NCBI GenBank assembly: GCA_004123355.1
Contig: SCHM01000003.1
Location: forward strand, 6,157,058 to 6,221,057
DNA: 64,000 bases
Reading direction: 5' to 3'
DNA from: Amphirosellinia nigrospora
Lineage: Eukaryota; Ascomycota; Sordariomycetes; Xylariales; Xylariaceae
Shown here: one piece after another, positions 48,660 through 59,966 of the stretch
Layout of the letters: each line of letters begins with the position of its first letter
Position numbering within the stretch: position 1 is the stretch's first letter
Position numbers and translations under genes: made by a program
Notes under the pieces: model-generated
What the model saw: only the letters and a program-made list of their open reading frames with translations
Told to the model about the DNA's origin: nothing
Databases searched by the model: none

Positions 48660-50949
48660 ATGGACAGTTTACCGGAGCCGATGAGCCCCATGACGTACGA
48701 GCGTACCTATGGGGCAATCGCGCTTTTCACAACTTCTTCAACGATTTTAGTCATATTCAAGATCCAAACCTAAGGCGGCGCCTAGCATTATCCGAGATTG
48801 ATAAAATTCCATTCGGCCTCTATCACGTAAGGGCGGTGCTCGTCGCAGGCATAGGGTTCTTCCTCGACTCATACGACATCTTCGCCATTAACCTAGTGAC
48901 GACGCTGCTGGGTGTTGTTTTCTGGCAAGGACCTCCTAGCGATGCCATCAATGGATATGGAGGTAATTATGGGCTTCTACCAACTGCAGTAAGCCAAACA
49001 CTCAAGGTGTCGACCAATGCTGGTATCATAATTGGACAGGTCGTTTTTGGTTGGCTTGCCGATAAATACGGCCGGCGGAAAATGTATGGAGTCGAGTTGG
49101 GCATCATTCTCGTTTCCACGCTATGTTGCTGTCTCGTTGCTGCCAGCCAGGCTGTAAGCTTCACAGGTCTGATGACTTTCTGGCGCGTCATGATGGGGTA
49201 AAGCTTGCACGGCCTTTCTTCGAACTGCATAAGATAGATCCAGCTGACAATGATATCAGTGTCGGAATTGGAGGCGATTATCCTCTTAGTTCGGTAATTA
49301 CTTCGGAGTTCGCGCCGACGAGATGGCGAGGCGCAATGATGGCAGCGGTCTTCTCCATGCAAGGCATCGGGCAGCTCTTCGCCGCTGTCGTTGCTCTCAT
49401 CGCGACGGCCTCATTCGGCAGTATCTTCAAACAAGCTTCGAGCATAGATCATTGTGATTACGATTGCCAGTACGCATTTCTTTGTTTGACCATTTATAGT
49501 TTTTGTTCTTACATCTCCTATACGCTCGTTGAACCACCCTATTGAGTCAATGGTTTGTGTAAGCGGCAATCTCTAACTCTTAAATCTATAGGACAGCTGC
49601 AGATCGATGCTGGAGAATCATCATCGGAGTGGGTGCCGTTCCCGCTGTCTTTGCTTTGTATTACCGCATCACAATACCCGAAACCCCCGATAGTAAGGAA
49701 TTTCTCTCAGTCATTTTCTTTGGCCACTTCGGATTCCTTTTTGGACCGATATCCATCCTAAAATCTCCTACCAACTTGATGAATCACTCTTCAAATCGTA
49801 GTAACTAACATAGAGTTCCACAGCACTTTCGAGGTTGCCAAAGATGTAGAGAAAGCCGCCGCCGATATCAAAGCTTACATGGCTAGTCAGTCTGAAGGAG
49901 AAGTCGATGAAATCAAGCAAGCAAGGATGAAAAAGGTCGCCTCCCCCGCCCTCGCCATCCCAGCAGCATCGTGGAGAGATGCGTACGAATACTTCACGCA
50001 GTGGACGAATGCTAAGGTTTTAATTGGGACGACACTTTCATGGTTCTTTCTAGTAAGGAACAATCCTATTCTTAGTACCCTTGAGTATCTAACGTCGTCC
50101 ATAGGACTTTGCGTTCTACGGTCTCGGTCTAAATCAACAAGTCGTCTTGCAAGCTATAGGCTACGCCAAGGGAAATTCACTGCATGAAATTCTTCACAGG
50201 AGCGCCGTCGGCACTATCATTTTAATTGTAGCAGGATCCCTACCTGGCTATTGGACATCTATTTTATTAATCGATACCATCGGACGCAAACCCTTACAGA
50301 TTCTTGGTTTCTCTATACTCACCATCATCTTTAGCGTGCTTGGTTTCTGTTATTCACAGTTAAACAAGGGGTCGTTGCTCGCCCTTTATGTGGTCGCAAA
50401 CTATTTTTTCAATTTTGGTCCCAACACCACCACCTTCATCATCCCCGGAGAATGTTTCCCAACGCGCTACCGGTCGACTGGCCATGGCATATCCGCGGCC
50501 ATGGGGAAAGTCGGCGCTATCGTCGCTCAAGTCATCTCCATCCCTCTACTGAGAAAAGGAGCTCCGCCGGACTGCAAGGATGGCGATTGCTCGCCTTGGA
50601 TAGACAAACTAATGCAGATATTTGCTCTCTTCATGCTGTTAGGACTTCTCGTGTCTCTCTTGGTACCTGAGACGAAAGGCTACACTCTGGAGGAGCTCGC
50701 GGGGAGCGTCCGACGTCGTATAACTCGGGTCGCAACGGCAGCATCGTTGAGGCGCCGAAGAAGTGGTGGAACCCATTCTGTGGCGGCCGGCCAGCAGGCT
50801 TCATGTATCTTCGCTCGAGGCAAGGTAGCTTTGGTAGCGGGGGTCGGGGGCATCATGACGAGCCCGGAGCTCGTCGCTCAAAACGCAAACTCGAGAAAGA
50901 GGCGCTTCTGGCGGTGGAACCGCCGAGACGAACCGGTAGAGCGCTCTAA
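48660..50949 (+). CDS. pho84: inorganic phosphate transporter, PHO84 family (MFS)
   Basis: ATG at 48660. Clear motifs: GIGFFLDSYDIFAINLV (TM1, with the family's conserved Asp), GWLADKYGRRKMYG (MFS loop 2-3 signature), VGIGGDYPLSSVITSEFAPTRWRG, FYGLGLNQQVVLQ and IIPGECFPTRYRSTGHG. The protein has 12 predicted TM helices with a cytosolic loop rich in Lys/Glu (49850-49960). It is a plasma-membrane H+/phosphate symporter. Introns begin at 49199 (GTAAAG), 49470 (GTACGC), 49693 (GTAAGG) and 50053 (GTAAGG), and the exons join in phase. Two breaks: near 48692 (CCCC for CCCCC, joining MSP to HDVRAYLWGNRAF) and near 50703 (GGGG for GGGGG, joining EELAG to ERPTSYNSGR). With both corrected the protein ends at 50949. 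Induction by low phosphate is expected, but no CACGTG was seen just upstream. Confidence 0.92.
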
Positions 50950-51549
50950 CAGCTCGAGTTCGACAGCGAACATGGCTGGCACAACAATGGATGGGGCTAC
51001 GGGCGTGCCTCCTGGCTGGGGGCGGGATGGGGCCGGATAGATCGCGGACATCCCCTCGGCATGGAAAACATACGACTACATGACGTAGGGCAGCTACTCG
51101 TAAATTAGGTCGCCGATTTGGAAGTAATTCACGAAATGGTATGGTATAGGCATGATGGCGTTGGCATAGCATGAATGGATAGATATTTCAGGGGCTTGAA
51201 GGGAAGGCTCGGCGTACACGGCTATGTATATCATTTGAAAGGTTTCAAGGTTTCGGTACGCTGGGCGATGTACTCTGGCGTGAACATATTATTTTGGATT
51301 TGGGATATTCGCTATATATAGGCACATATATTGATCGGTCTGCATCGTACAGCTGAGTCATAGTTCAGTGCCATTAGACCCATTAGATCATGCCATTTCA
51401 ACCTAGAACAAACCTCGGTGCGGCAGTCCGGGCGATCCCGCCTCCTTCGGCCGCCCTCAATCGCTGTCGCCGGCGCTTCGTTTTTCCATCGGCCCTACAG
51501 CCACTTTATGGGGCGTCAAAGAAGGTGAGTACATAGTAAGGTTCGGTAG
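50950..51549. other. intergenic, convergent 3' ends
   Basis: Between the transporter (+) and the deoxyribosyltransferase-like gene (-). No gene recognised. Confidence 0.45.
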
Positions 51550-52038
51550 TCATCTATTGAGCGACAACTTCTTTACAACAATCTCAGATAGGTTGTCTAT
51601 AGCATCTAGGAATTCGATTCCGAACTTCTGACAAACTATCTGTACGTTGCCCCTTTTCGCATACCCCTCCGGTGCGATGGCGATCACTTTCCCAGGGACC
51701 TGCGCCGAAAGCCCAAACTCGAGCAGGCTTATCGGTGCTAGAGTAGCAGGGTGGAAATAAACCACGACGAGGTCAGCCTTGGCTTGTTTGTCGAGCTCCC
51801 ACGTGACCTGCTCACGGTATGGCGCAAACGTGATGTCCTCACGCCACGTGCTGTCCCAATCTGGGCGGTATGGGTTGAAGATGGTTATAGGATGCTCGGA
51901 GAGAGACGTAGAGAGTTGTTCGCGCCAGTCAATGTTGCCGACTGCGGTGGTTGTGCCGGCGAGGAAGACGGATTTAGTGCCGGTGACAGCCTCCTCCGAA
52001 GGAGCGCGTATGATCTGGCTCTTCTGGACAGAACTCAT
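51550..52038 (-). CDS. nucleoside 2-deoxyribosyltransferase-like protein
   Basis: A 162-residue protein from the ATG at 52038 (MSSVQKSQIIRAPSEE) in a single exon. The fold signature is a Rossmann-like start SVFLAGTTTAVGNIDWREQL, then FNPYRPDWDSTW, and the acidic/aliphatic strand ADLVVVYFHPATLAPISLLEFGL. The Glu in ISLLEFG is at the place of the nucleophile or active-site glutamate of the family. Bacterial members exchange bases between deoxyribonucleosides. Fungal homologs of this branch are small, cytosolic and biochemically uncharacterised, so a role in nucleotide salvage or damage clearance is inference. No frame break. An ATG at 52089 would give an upstream extension without homology. Confidence 0.8.
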   Translation of the reverse strand: MSSVQKSQIIRAPSEEAVTGTKSVFLAGTTTAVGNIDWREQLSTSLSEHPITIFNPYRPDWDSTWREDITFAPYREQVTWELDKQAKADLVVVYFHPATLAPISLLEFGLSAQVPGKVIAIAPEGYAKRGNVQIVCQKFGIEFLDAIDNLSEIVVKKLSLNR

Positions 52039-52931
52039 TTTTTCCTGCACTATAGCGACGGGAATTGGGAGGCCGTGAGATGATAGCACAAGTAACTCTT
52101 GGCCGCAATATAAAGTAAGAACGTTGCCAAATTATATTCAGCCTGCGAGCGGGGCTATGCTTCTCTCTTAACACAGCCGCCTCGTGCGGGGTTCCTAGTA
52201 TGTACTACATGTAGTAGCAGGACTTGACGACTGGATTACGATGGCAATACAGTGTCTGCCAGGAACAAAAATTTCTCCTTAACTTACTTCATAGTAATTT
52301 TTACAGAGGCGTCCAGCTCTTCTATGATTTCTTCCGAAGAAAGGATAACCCTTGGTTCAAAAGGGGGGGAAATCGTTGGAGAAACAATATAAACGAAGGG
52401 GGAAATTAGACCTTAAAAACCAAGGGGGTCTCTAGTTTTCATCCCTTTCTCTGTTATAATGCTCACCCTGAAGTCTCAGAAGACGATAAGAAATGGAAGC
52501 GGTTTCCTTTCCCTTACGAGTAACACCAGGAAGAAGACCAGCTATTTGAGCCCCCCTCCCGTTGAAAGAGCTCTAGCAGAAGATCTTACTCCAGCAGGCA
52601 AGGCCGATGCTCCAGGAGGCCCTTATTTGGCTTGACATGGAAAGACTCGTCATTTTAAAGGAAGCAGAAGTCGACCCTTGGAGAGATAGATGAGCTATAG
52701 AAGCACAGCATCAGGATGGCGAAGTGTAACATATTAATCTAAATTAAAAACTCCAAGGGCAGCTCGACAGACGAGTCGCCTCTTAAGCTGAACGTACTTG
52801 AACATACTGAGTGTATTCAGTACTGGTTGCCGATTATCCTCCTGGTCCATAGTCTGGAGCACGAAGAATAGCGGTTGGGAAGATCACACATCTATAATTG
52901 AATGGATATCAACAAACCTGGACGACGGAGT
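52039..52931. other. intergenic with purine-rich G runs
   Basis: Several aggggg/aagggg runs at 52360-52430 and a cccccc run near 52552. Nothing codes recognisably; it may be an eroded insertion. Confidence 0.4.
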
Positions 52932-54206
52932 TCATGCACTGTTAGGATATGATATCGGTCTCGTCGAATACGTAATCGGCTCATTTGAGTCCTGCGCACC
53001 TAAATGGATACTCTTTCCAGAATCCAGACAACTCCATATCAGACCTGATTCTGCGGCTGAATGCATGTGACGAAAGTTTCCGCGTTTCGGTATTTGGTAA
53101 CCGCCGTATTGTGTTTCACGCGCCATCCTGTCAGCCCTATCATCTAAACTCCTCATCATAAGCTCCTCCTCATCCATCTCAACAGCCGCAGAATTGGCAC
53201 CATTCATTATCTTCAGCCCGCGCCTCGTCATCTCGGCATCGATGTCGTTTCTCGTAATCATACCGTTCTCGTTAAACCCCTTAAAGTCCGTCTGAAGTTT
53301 TCGCACAAGGCCCTCTAAGCTGCGCATCCCGACGACCAGGAATCCCAGCTCCTCGCGCTCTACGTCGAATACCCACCAGGAGCATTCGGGCATCTTGGCA
53401 CTGATCTTGGCATCCCGCGCCGCGCTGTAGATGGCGGCGACGGCCAGCGCGTTGGGCTGGTGCGTCAAGTAAAGCATTTGTGGGGAGAGGAGGGCGGTGT
53501 TTAAATAGGCGATCACACGACGTGTGATCTTTGTGCGCGACGCGTCGCCGCAGAAATCGAGAGCTTGTAGGTATGTCACGGCCAGGCCGTGGGGGAGCGC
53601 TACGTGCGTGTCGAAGCTGAGAGTGTACAGGATGCGGGCCTCGAGCCGTAGTACCCGCGCCTGGAAGGCGGCGTAGGCGCTTTCGGAGAGGTAGTAACTC
53701 GAAGGGTCCGGCTCTGGCGGCGAGGAGGGCCGTAAGAGAGGTGATGCGGGAGAGAGCAGGTACGCATATACGTTGCAGACGTCGCGCGGTCGGCAGGGGT
53801 GAGCGCCTAGCTTGGCTACGAGGAAGAGGGATGCTGCCGAGACATCCTAGATTCACAATACATAGTTAGCTTAGGTCACTGTTTCTTCTTTCCTTCTGCA
53901 GAATCTGGGAGCGAGTTGGGTTGGGTTGCTGGCGGTCACAACGTTGTAAAGCTGGGGAATAGCGGAAGGAGAACACACGCTAAATTCATTGGCCAGGAGC
54001 GAGTCCTCGAGCCAGTACCGGGCCAACACCACGCTTGCTTGCGCCGTCACAGATTGTGGGAGCCGAAGCAGGAGACCGGCCGCTTGCGTCAGGCTCTGCG
54101 TCGCGAAGAATATCGCGTCTTGAAGATCGGACGGGAGCGCGCCGAATGAGGACGTGCGCCGGTATAATTGGTCTACTGTCGCGAGCGAGTTCGTCATGTG
54201 CGCCAT
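52932..54206 (-). CDS. cyclin-box protein (cyclin K/L-like)
   Basis: ATG at 54206 (MAHMTNSLATVDQLYRR). An intron at about 53847-53880 (GTGACC to tctag) joins to DVSAASLFLVAKLGAHPCRPRDVCNVY. The first cyclin fold includes SVTAQASVVLARYWL, and the conserved LFLVAKL with the following charged helix is the canonical cyclin box. The second fold reads HPNGLAVTY-like LPHGLAVTYLQALDFCGD and LYLTHQPNALAVAAIY. Cyclin K/L proteins activate transcription and splicing CDKs (CDK9/12/11 types); this fungal version fits that group better than cell-cycle B-type cyclins. The C-terminal part is Glu/Arg-rich (ARETQYGGYQIP). The exact C-terminus (52932-53060) is uncertain, as an intron may end it earlier. No frame break. 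Confidence 0.78.
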
Positions 54207-54565
54207 TGTGAAGACGGTGGTGGGCTCACAAGAAATGTTCTTGTTGTACTCTTTTCTAAGAACTTGGGAATTGGAAAAGCACCAATTCTTGTCCTGCTAA
54301 TCCCAACCTTGAAGAGACTCGTTGATAAGATAGGTCTCGCAGGGCTAATGCACCCCAGCTACGATAGTTAAGGATGTAGTGGAGTCCCCTATAAATGCTA
54401 TAAATGACGTCGCTCGACGTATATTTCCTTTAGGTACTACCTACAAATAGATAGTCTACGCTTATTCTATAGCGTCTAATATTCCGCCAAGTTAGGTAGC
54501 TCAATATTCAAGCGCAATGAATGGGACAACTTTAACAGCAATCGCAGATTTTATTTCCGTTGAAG
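54207..54565. other. short intergenic region
   Basis: Upstream of the cyclin gene (-), downstream of URA4 (-). No gene recognised. Confidence 0.5.
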
Positions 54566-56089
54566 TTATTGGGAAATGTAACGCAAGCTGAACACAGTAG
54601 CGCCAGATCTCGAAATCCCGACTTCGAGGGTTCCATCAGCAGCCATTATGCTGTCTGGTATCATTTGACCAGTTCTCTTCACTACAATTCGCGGCCCTGA
54701 AGGTAAAGGCTCGGGGAGCTTGTAAAAACGTCTTCCAAACAGGCTTAAGAATCCCTCGATATTCTCCTGTGTGACATCCTTCTCGTCAATTATTCCCTTC
54801 TCAGTTGCTTCCTCTAGGCCAGGAGAACAAGCTGTGTCGCAAAGGGCTGTGTAAATACACCCGCCGGGTAGGCTTGCCTTTCTTAGTCACTAAGGGATGA
54901 GGCGCACTATCGCTTCCACTACAGAGCAAGCCAAATTAGATCAAGAAGCAATGTGGGTGTAAAAGCTGGTGTCACTGACAAGAAGAACTTAGGGTCACCA
55001 CTGCAGACAGCTTTCAGGAGTGCGTCTCGATCCGAGGGGGTCTTCGGGATCGGCTTGCAGAATGCGTGAGGGTCTACCTCACTTATGTCACCTGTTAGGT
55101 ACAGATGATGGGCAGTTATCGTGCCTAAGAAATCGTATGTTAGTTTACCACTGACAACAGTGCCAAGTTGATCATAAGTTTACGAGCTAGGGACCAAGTG
55201 AATTCTGCTAAGCTTACCGGCAACCGTTGAGCTACAGGATCTTACTGCATCTATAGCTGCTGCAGTGGAGCAATGCTAACAATCCAACGTTAAAACTATA
55301 CCACGAAATTTCCCATTCCCAGCAGCGAATACTCACCTCGAGTACGATGCGAAGTTTCGGGAATTTCTCGTTTAGCCTCTTCAAAGTAGGTAGAAACAAT
55401 TCTTCGAGGGAAATATTGTCCTTTGGTACAGTTCCCGGCACCTCCCCGTGTAAGTTCAGCACGATACCGTGTTCTTCCATTGCTGCAAATGTGGGTGAGT
55501 AGGCCTCAACGAAGTCGCCAGCGACGCCTGATTCCGAGTTTGTGGTAACACCTATTTCGATATTAATACAAAAAGCTCCCATCGTTGCTAGAACATGTCC
55601 ATCGCTGCCTACCCTGGGGGTATAGCTTGACCCCTGCAATACCAGCCTTTGCAGCCTCCGCAATTACATCAGGAGTAACGGATGGGTGAAGCTAGTTATC
55701 ATCAGTCAACCATACTTTCCAAACTATTCTGTAGGTGCCTTACATAGAGAGACATCAAATAATTGACTTGAGGCTCGATGGCTTGCAAACGCGACTTATA
55801 CTCTAGAGCAGCAGCCACACTCGTAATCGGTGGTTGTAGGTTTGGCTATCGGCTACAATTAGTTGGGAGATATATGTCTTCCTCTTTCCACCCTCTACAT
55901 ACCATGACGAACACGGTATCTACACCTCCTCTCATAATGAAGGGGACCACAAGGTTCATAACCTGCAACAAGTCAGCCCATCTTATCCCTTTCAAGAAAC
56001 TTATAGACACAGACCTTGTCCTGTCGCAAGTGGACATGCATGTCCGCAGTAGGCGGCAGTTCCAACCGGTGCACATCCTTGAGCCTCAT
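54566..56089 (-). CDS. ura4: dihydroorotase (URA4)
   Basis: ATG at 56089 (MRLKDVHRLELPP). Six or more short introns resolve cleanly: exons give DMHVHLRQDK, VMNLVVPFIMRGGVDTVFVM, PNLQPPITSVAAALEYKSRL, LHPSVTPDVIAEAAKAGIAGVKLYPQG, VTTNSESGV, EHCSTAAAID, ITAHHLYLTGDISEVD and GSDSAPHP. All metal-site residues are visible: H-x-H, the carboxylated Lys in GVKLYPQG, the His of EHCST, the His of TAHH and the Asp of GSDSAPH. The enzyme cyclises carbamoyl aspartate to dihydroorotate in pyrimidine synthesis. Two breaks close together near 54868 and 54829 (GCC-TAG where GCC-CTA-GAG is needed) join VFTQPFATQ to LEEATEKGI. The length after correction is about 360, normal for the fungal type. Confidence 0.94.
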
Positions 56090-56924
56090 CTTGACGGCAG
56101 AGATACAACGAAAAATCTCCAAGTCGATGGAAGAGTTTCCTATGGTTTATCAGAACTAATGGTTTGCCTATTGCATGTAATCCTTGCGTCCTAATACCTA
56201 CCCCACCATCTATTTATCTAGCTAGCTGATAAGGAAATTGAGGAGGGGCAGCAAAAGGTTTGCAGTTTCACACGTGATTCTGTCTCAGCCCCTATCGCAG
56301 CGAACCTACCCGGCACTTGAACCCCTTAGTAAAGCAAACAATTCAATTTCGCACGCAATTCGAGCTGATTTCAATGCTATCAGAGTTTTATTAAGGGTTT
56401 GTGGAGGAAGTAAGACTATCGTTGTGGTATGGAGGGTCTGAATAGCCTTAAGTGCTAGTTTTGACTAGGTAGATATACATTGACGAGTAGGGTGTACTTC
56501 AGTCCGACTTCGAGTGTTATACCTACAATGTCCTCGCCATAACAACAACTTTTATCTAGCTTAGGTAGTTTCAACTTGTGATCTTATATGTGCATTAAAT
56601 AACATGATAGCTTTCCGAATACCCAGGTACCGCTTGCCTAAAGACTAAGGTTAATGATGTCATCTGTCATCAGAGCTTTGTAGTACGGCCGGGTGTAACT
56701 AAGTACCTAGGTAACCATTAGGTATGGGGCGTACTTACCTAGTTTAGCCGAGAGAGGGCCCTGCTATTGGACCTTGCACCCGTTGAATAGGGCTTCTCTT
56801 TTGATCGGTTGACCGGCTAGCTAGCTGCTAGCAACATCACAAGTACCCCACTCTACTATCAAAGTGTTCTGCGTTTGCGCTGTGACTCTAGAGTCATACT
56901 GGTAGAAGTGAACATCCAACTGCC
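56090..56924. promoter_or_regulatory. divergent upstream region of URA4 and ADE12
   Basis: An 835-bp spacer between two nucleotide-synthesis genes. TACCTAGGTAACC and TTACCTAG words lie at about 56703-56745. A CACGTGA occurs near 56271. Shared control of pyrimidine and purine genes is possible but not shown by sequence. Confidence 0.4.
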
Positions 56925-58923
56925 ATGGCTTCAATGATTCTCGGCTCCCAATGGGGTGAGTGTCCTTCTCATGCAGCCGTACACGATGTTTTACAATGGG
57001 CCGACAGGGCTACTGACACCACCATCATTTATAAACTGACTGGATCTGAAAATAACTCAACTTGTGTACAGGAGACGAAGGCGTACGTTGATGCTCAGAC
57101 CTGGTTTAACCCTAACTTTTTGGGAAATATGATATTGACTATTTGCTATACAGAAGGGCAAATTGACAGACAATCTTCTGGCAACCAACTCGTTTGACAT
57201 CTGCGCACGTGCGGCAGGTGGCCGCCAGGCCGGCCACTCTATCCAGTACGGGCACTATGATATCGTCAGAATATTGAAAAAGATCTTGGCTGACCAAAGT
57301 CCCGTGCAGTATCGGCGCTCAGAAATTCTCTTTCCATCTTCTGCCGTCTGGCTTGGTCAATGCAAACACTGACAACCTGATTGGGTCCGGTGTTGTTTTC
57401 AATATCGATGCCTTCTTTGGAGAGCTGGCCGACCTTGACGCGAAGGGTGTGCCAAACATTCATAAGCGCATCCATGTCAGCTCGCGGTGTCACTTGAATC
57501 TTTCCTTGCACACCGCTGTTGATGGACTTTCCGAGGAAGCGCTAGGGAAGAGCCAAATAGGAACGACGAAGCGAGGAATCGGCCCATCCTACAGCATGAA
57601 AGCTGCCAGAGATGGCTTGAGGGTTGATGACATCTACCATGACGATTTCGCAGATAAACTACGCACCATGGAAGCAGGTTATCGTGCGCGATATGGCGAT
57701 CTTCTCAAGTATGATGTCGAGGAAGAGATCCAGCAATTTATGGACATCAGAGAAAAGTTGCGACCATATGTCATTGATGCTGTAGAGTACATGAAGGTTG
57801 CACAAGAACAAAAGCGCTCGATTCTCATTGAGGGTTCCCAGGCTTTGAGTATGTTAAAGTCTGCCTGCCAACGAAGATTTGACTGACTGGTTATAGTGCT
57901 TGATCTCGACTACGGTAGCTACCCTTTTGTTACGTCTTCCAATTGCTCAGTTGGTGGCTGCATCCAAGGTCTGGCGATCAACCCCTTTAACATCAAGTAA
58001 GCTCAATTCTTCTCACGGTGGCTCCATCTAAATAGAAACGCTCTTGGAGTCTTGATATATCCTCGATGTTATAGACTTACTTACACCTCATAGGATATCA
58101 TTGGTGTTGTCAAGGCATATGTAAGTGAAGACCCGGTCAATTTACCGTAAATATTTCTAAGTTGGTGGGTCGGTAGACAACCCGAGTCGGGGGCGGTCCT
58201 TTCCCCACGGAAGAACACGGAGAGTTGGGCGCGAAACTACAGGAAATCGGCGGAGAGATTGTAGGTTGCTCCCTAATGCCCTTTTTATGATTTCGTATGC
58301 AGAGACTAAAGTTATTTAGGGTGTCTCTACTGGTAGAAGAAGAAGATGGCTGGCTCGACCTTGTGGTTCTCAAACACTCCGCTGCGATCAATTGTAAGTG
58401 ATCTATCCCTATGTGATATCAACAACGCCTTCATACTAACACACTCTTCGTAGACTACACTACCCTGAACCTAACCAAGCGTAAGATCATTAAATCATGC
58501 CTCACGATACGATGTCACGACTTACTAAGATACTTAGTTGATGTATTGGATACTTCCCAACCATCCGAGTCGCTGTAGCATATATCACACCCGACGGCAA
58601 AAAAATTACTAGCTTCCCTGCTGACTTAAACTTCGTAAGTATAAATTAGGTACCTATGTTTGATACTGAAAGCTAATATGTATTTCCTAGCTCGCAAAAT
58701 GCACGCCTGAGTACATCGACTTCGAGGGCTGGCAAAGCTCTACCCAAGGACTGCGAAAGTGGTCTGACTTGCCAGCGCAAGCCCAAAATACATCGAGCTT
58801 ATCGAATCAGAGCTTGGTATCAAGGTATGATTGCACTTTTCTATTGATCTCGCACTTACTTACATGCATAGGTGGGTTATATCGGTACCGGCAAGGACCG
58901 TGAGGACATGATCATCCGTTAAC
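56925..58923 (+). CDS. ade12: adenylosuccinate synthetase (ADE12)
   Basis: Twelve exons resolved: 56925-56955, 57072-57082, 57154-57245, 57310-57848, 57897-57996, 58094-58120, 58177-58260, 58320-58393, 58454-58480, 58538-58634, 58691-58823 and 58872-58923. Exon 2 is 11 nt and with its neighbours encodes the catalytic GDEGKGK loop. Further motifs: AGHS (catalytic His), [50 protein letters not shown] and [10 protein letters not shown]. It converts IMP, aspartate and GTP to adenylosuccinate in AMP synthesis. The usual GGHN before AGHS reads GGRQ here. Breaks near 58348, 58556 (TT for TTT) and 58792 (AAAA for AAAAA) lie in conserved exons of an enzyme most fungi have once, arguing for sequence errors. 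Confidence 0.94.
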
Positions 58924-59427
58924 AATTGGGATTTTCAACCAATTTGGACTGAGCTTAGAGGAATGGGGACAGGAATTCAGAAAATAGAAGTTATGGTTAA
59001 AGGCTTGGGCTTATGTATCGTCATACATTTCCGAGTTATAGAGCTGGGACAATGCTGGCTCCTCAGCCACTGTAATTGAGCTACTGACTGACGAGTTGGT
59101 TCATTAATTATGTCAACCGGAGCATAAGCTAAGCTGAAAATAAAAAAAACGTATCACATAACCTGAACAATATCAATAAAGCCTTCGGAAATGAGTGCTG
59201 TATTTATAAACTTACTTGCTCTATAGACGATAGCTCAAACTGTATCGTTTTACTAGCCTCCGATATTCGGAGGCATAAGCTACCCGTGTCACTATTGGCG
59301 AACAACTATCTAGCCAAAATACCCCTCAGCGATAATTTTTAGTTTGATGAATAGCGGAATGTCACCCGTATATCTGAAATCTTTTGAGAAAAAAATGTCC
59401 TATGAGACATAAGAAGAAAAAAATGAG
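58924..59427. other. intergenic, no gene recognised
   Basis: 3' flank of ADE12. The T7 run on the minus strand (59417-59423) is the likely Pol III terminator of tRNA-Asp. Confidence 0.5.
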
Positions 59428-59512
59428 CTCTCGATCGGGGAATCGAACCCGGCCACCTGCGACTTGTTAAGACAATGACAAGCAGGTATCCTGACCACTA
59501 GACCAATCGAGA
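59428..59512 (-). tRNA. tRNA-Asp(GTC) with a 14-nt intron
   Basis: The acceptor stem TCTCGAT/ATCGAGA is fully paired. The D-arm TGGTCTAGTGGTCAGGA, anticodon stem CCTGC/GCAGG and anticodon GTC are present, with the intron directly after position 37. The T-arm GGGTTCGATTCCC is present, with one mismatch in its stem. The discriminator is G. Identity as Asp rests on the anticodon; the acceptor stem differs from the common fungal Asp tRNA that I recall. Confidence 0.85.
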
Positions 59513-59966
59513 TTGTAAGCGGCGGTTGTAATAGGGATTAGCTAGATCGAAAGCTAGGGCGTGATTGGTAGAACTGGTTCCCTTTGAGCATCTAGAACCG
59601 ATCAAATGATAATGTGAATAATTTATTGTTTCCGTGTACTGATAACCAAACCTTTCGGAGATTGTCTATTGTGCTCCTGAAGGGAACATTATTATCTTTG
59701 TATTGAAATCAAGGACGTCTTTGTTTGGTACTAATCGAGTAAGAGAATTAATTGTCCAAGGGACCGCAATCTATGAAACAAAAACTCAGGAGATGCTTGA
59801 CGCAATCAGATTTACATTGTTCGAATAAAGCACTCAATGCGATTTAAGAAGGATTGAGATATATAAATCCACGGAGCCCACCAGTGCTGTAAGTTTGCGA
59901 TCACTAACCAAATTACCAAAGCCTCAAGACTACACCTAGAGAGACACAAGAGAACAGAAAAACACA
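59513..59966. other. intergenic spacer
   Basis: Upstream of tRNA-Asp (-) and of the Cys-rich protein gene (+). No coding signal. Confidence 0.5.

Noticed and set aside
52300-52750. Possible transposon remnant with G runs
   Set aside because: No terminal repeats, target duplication or transposase frame could be found.
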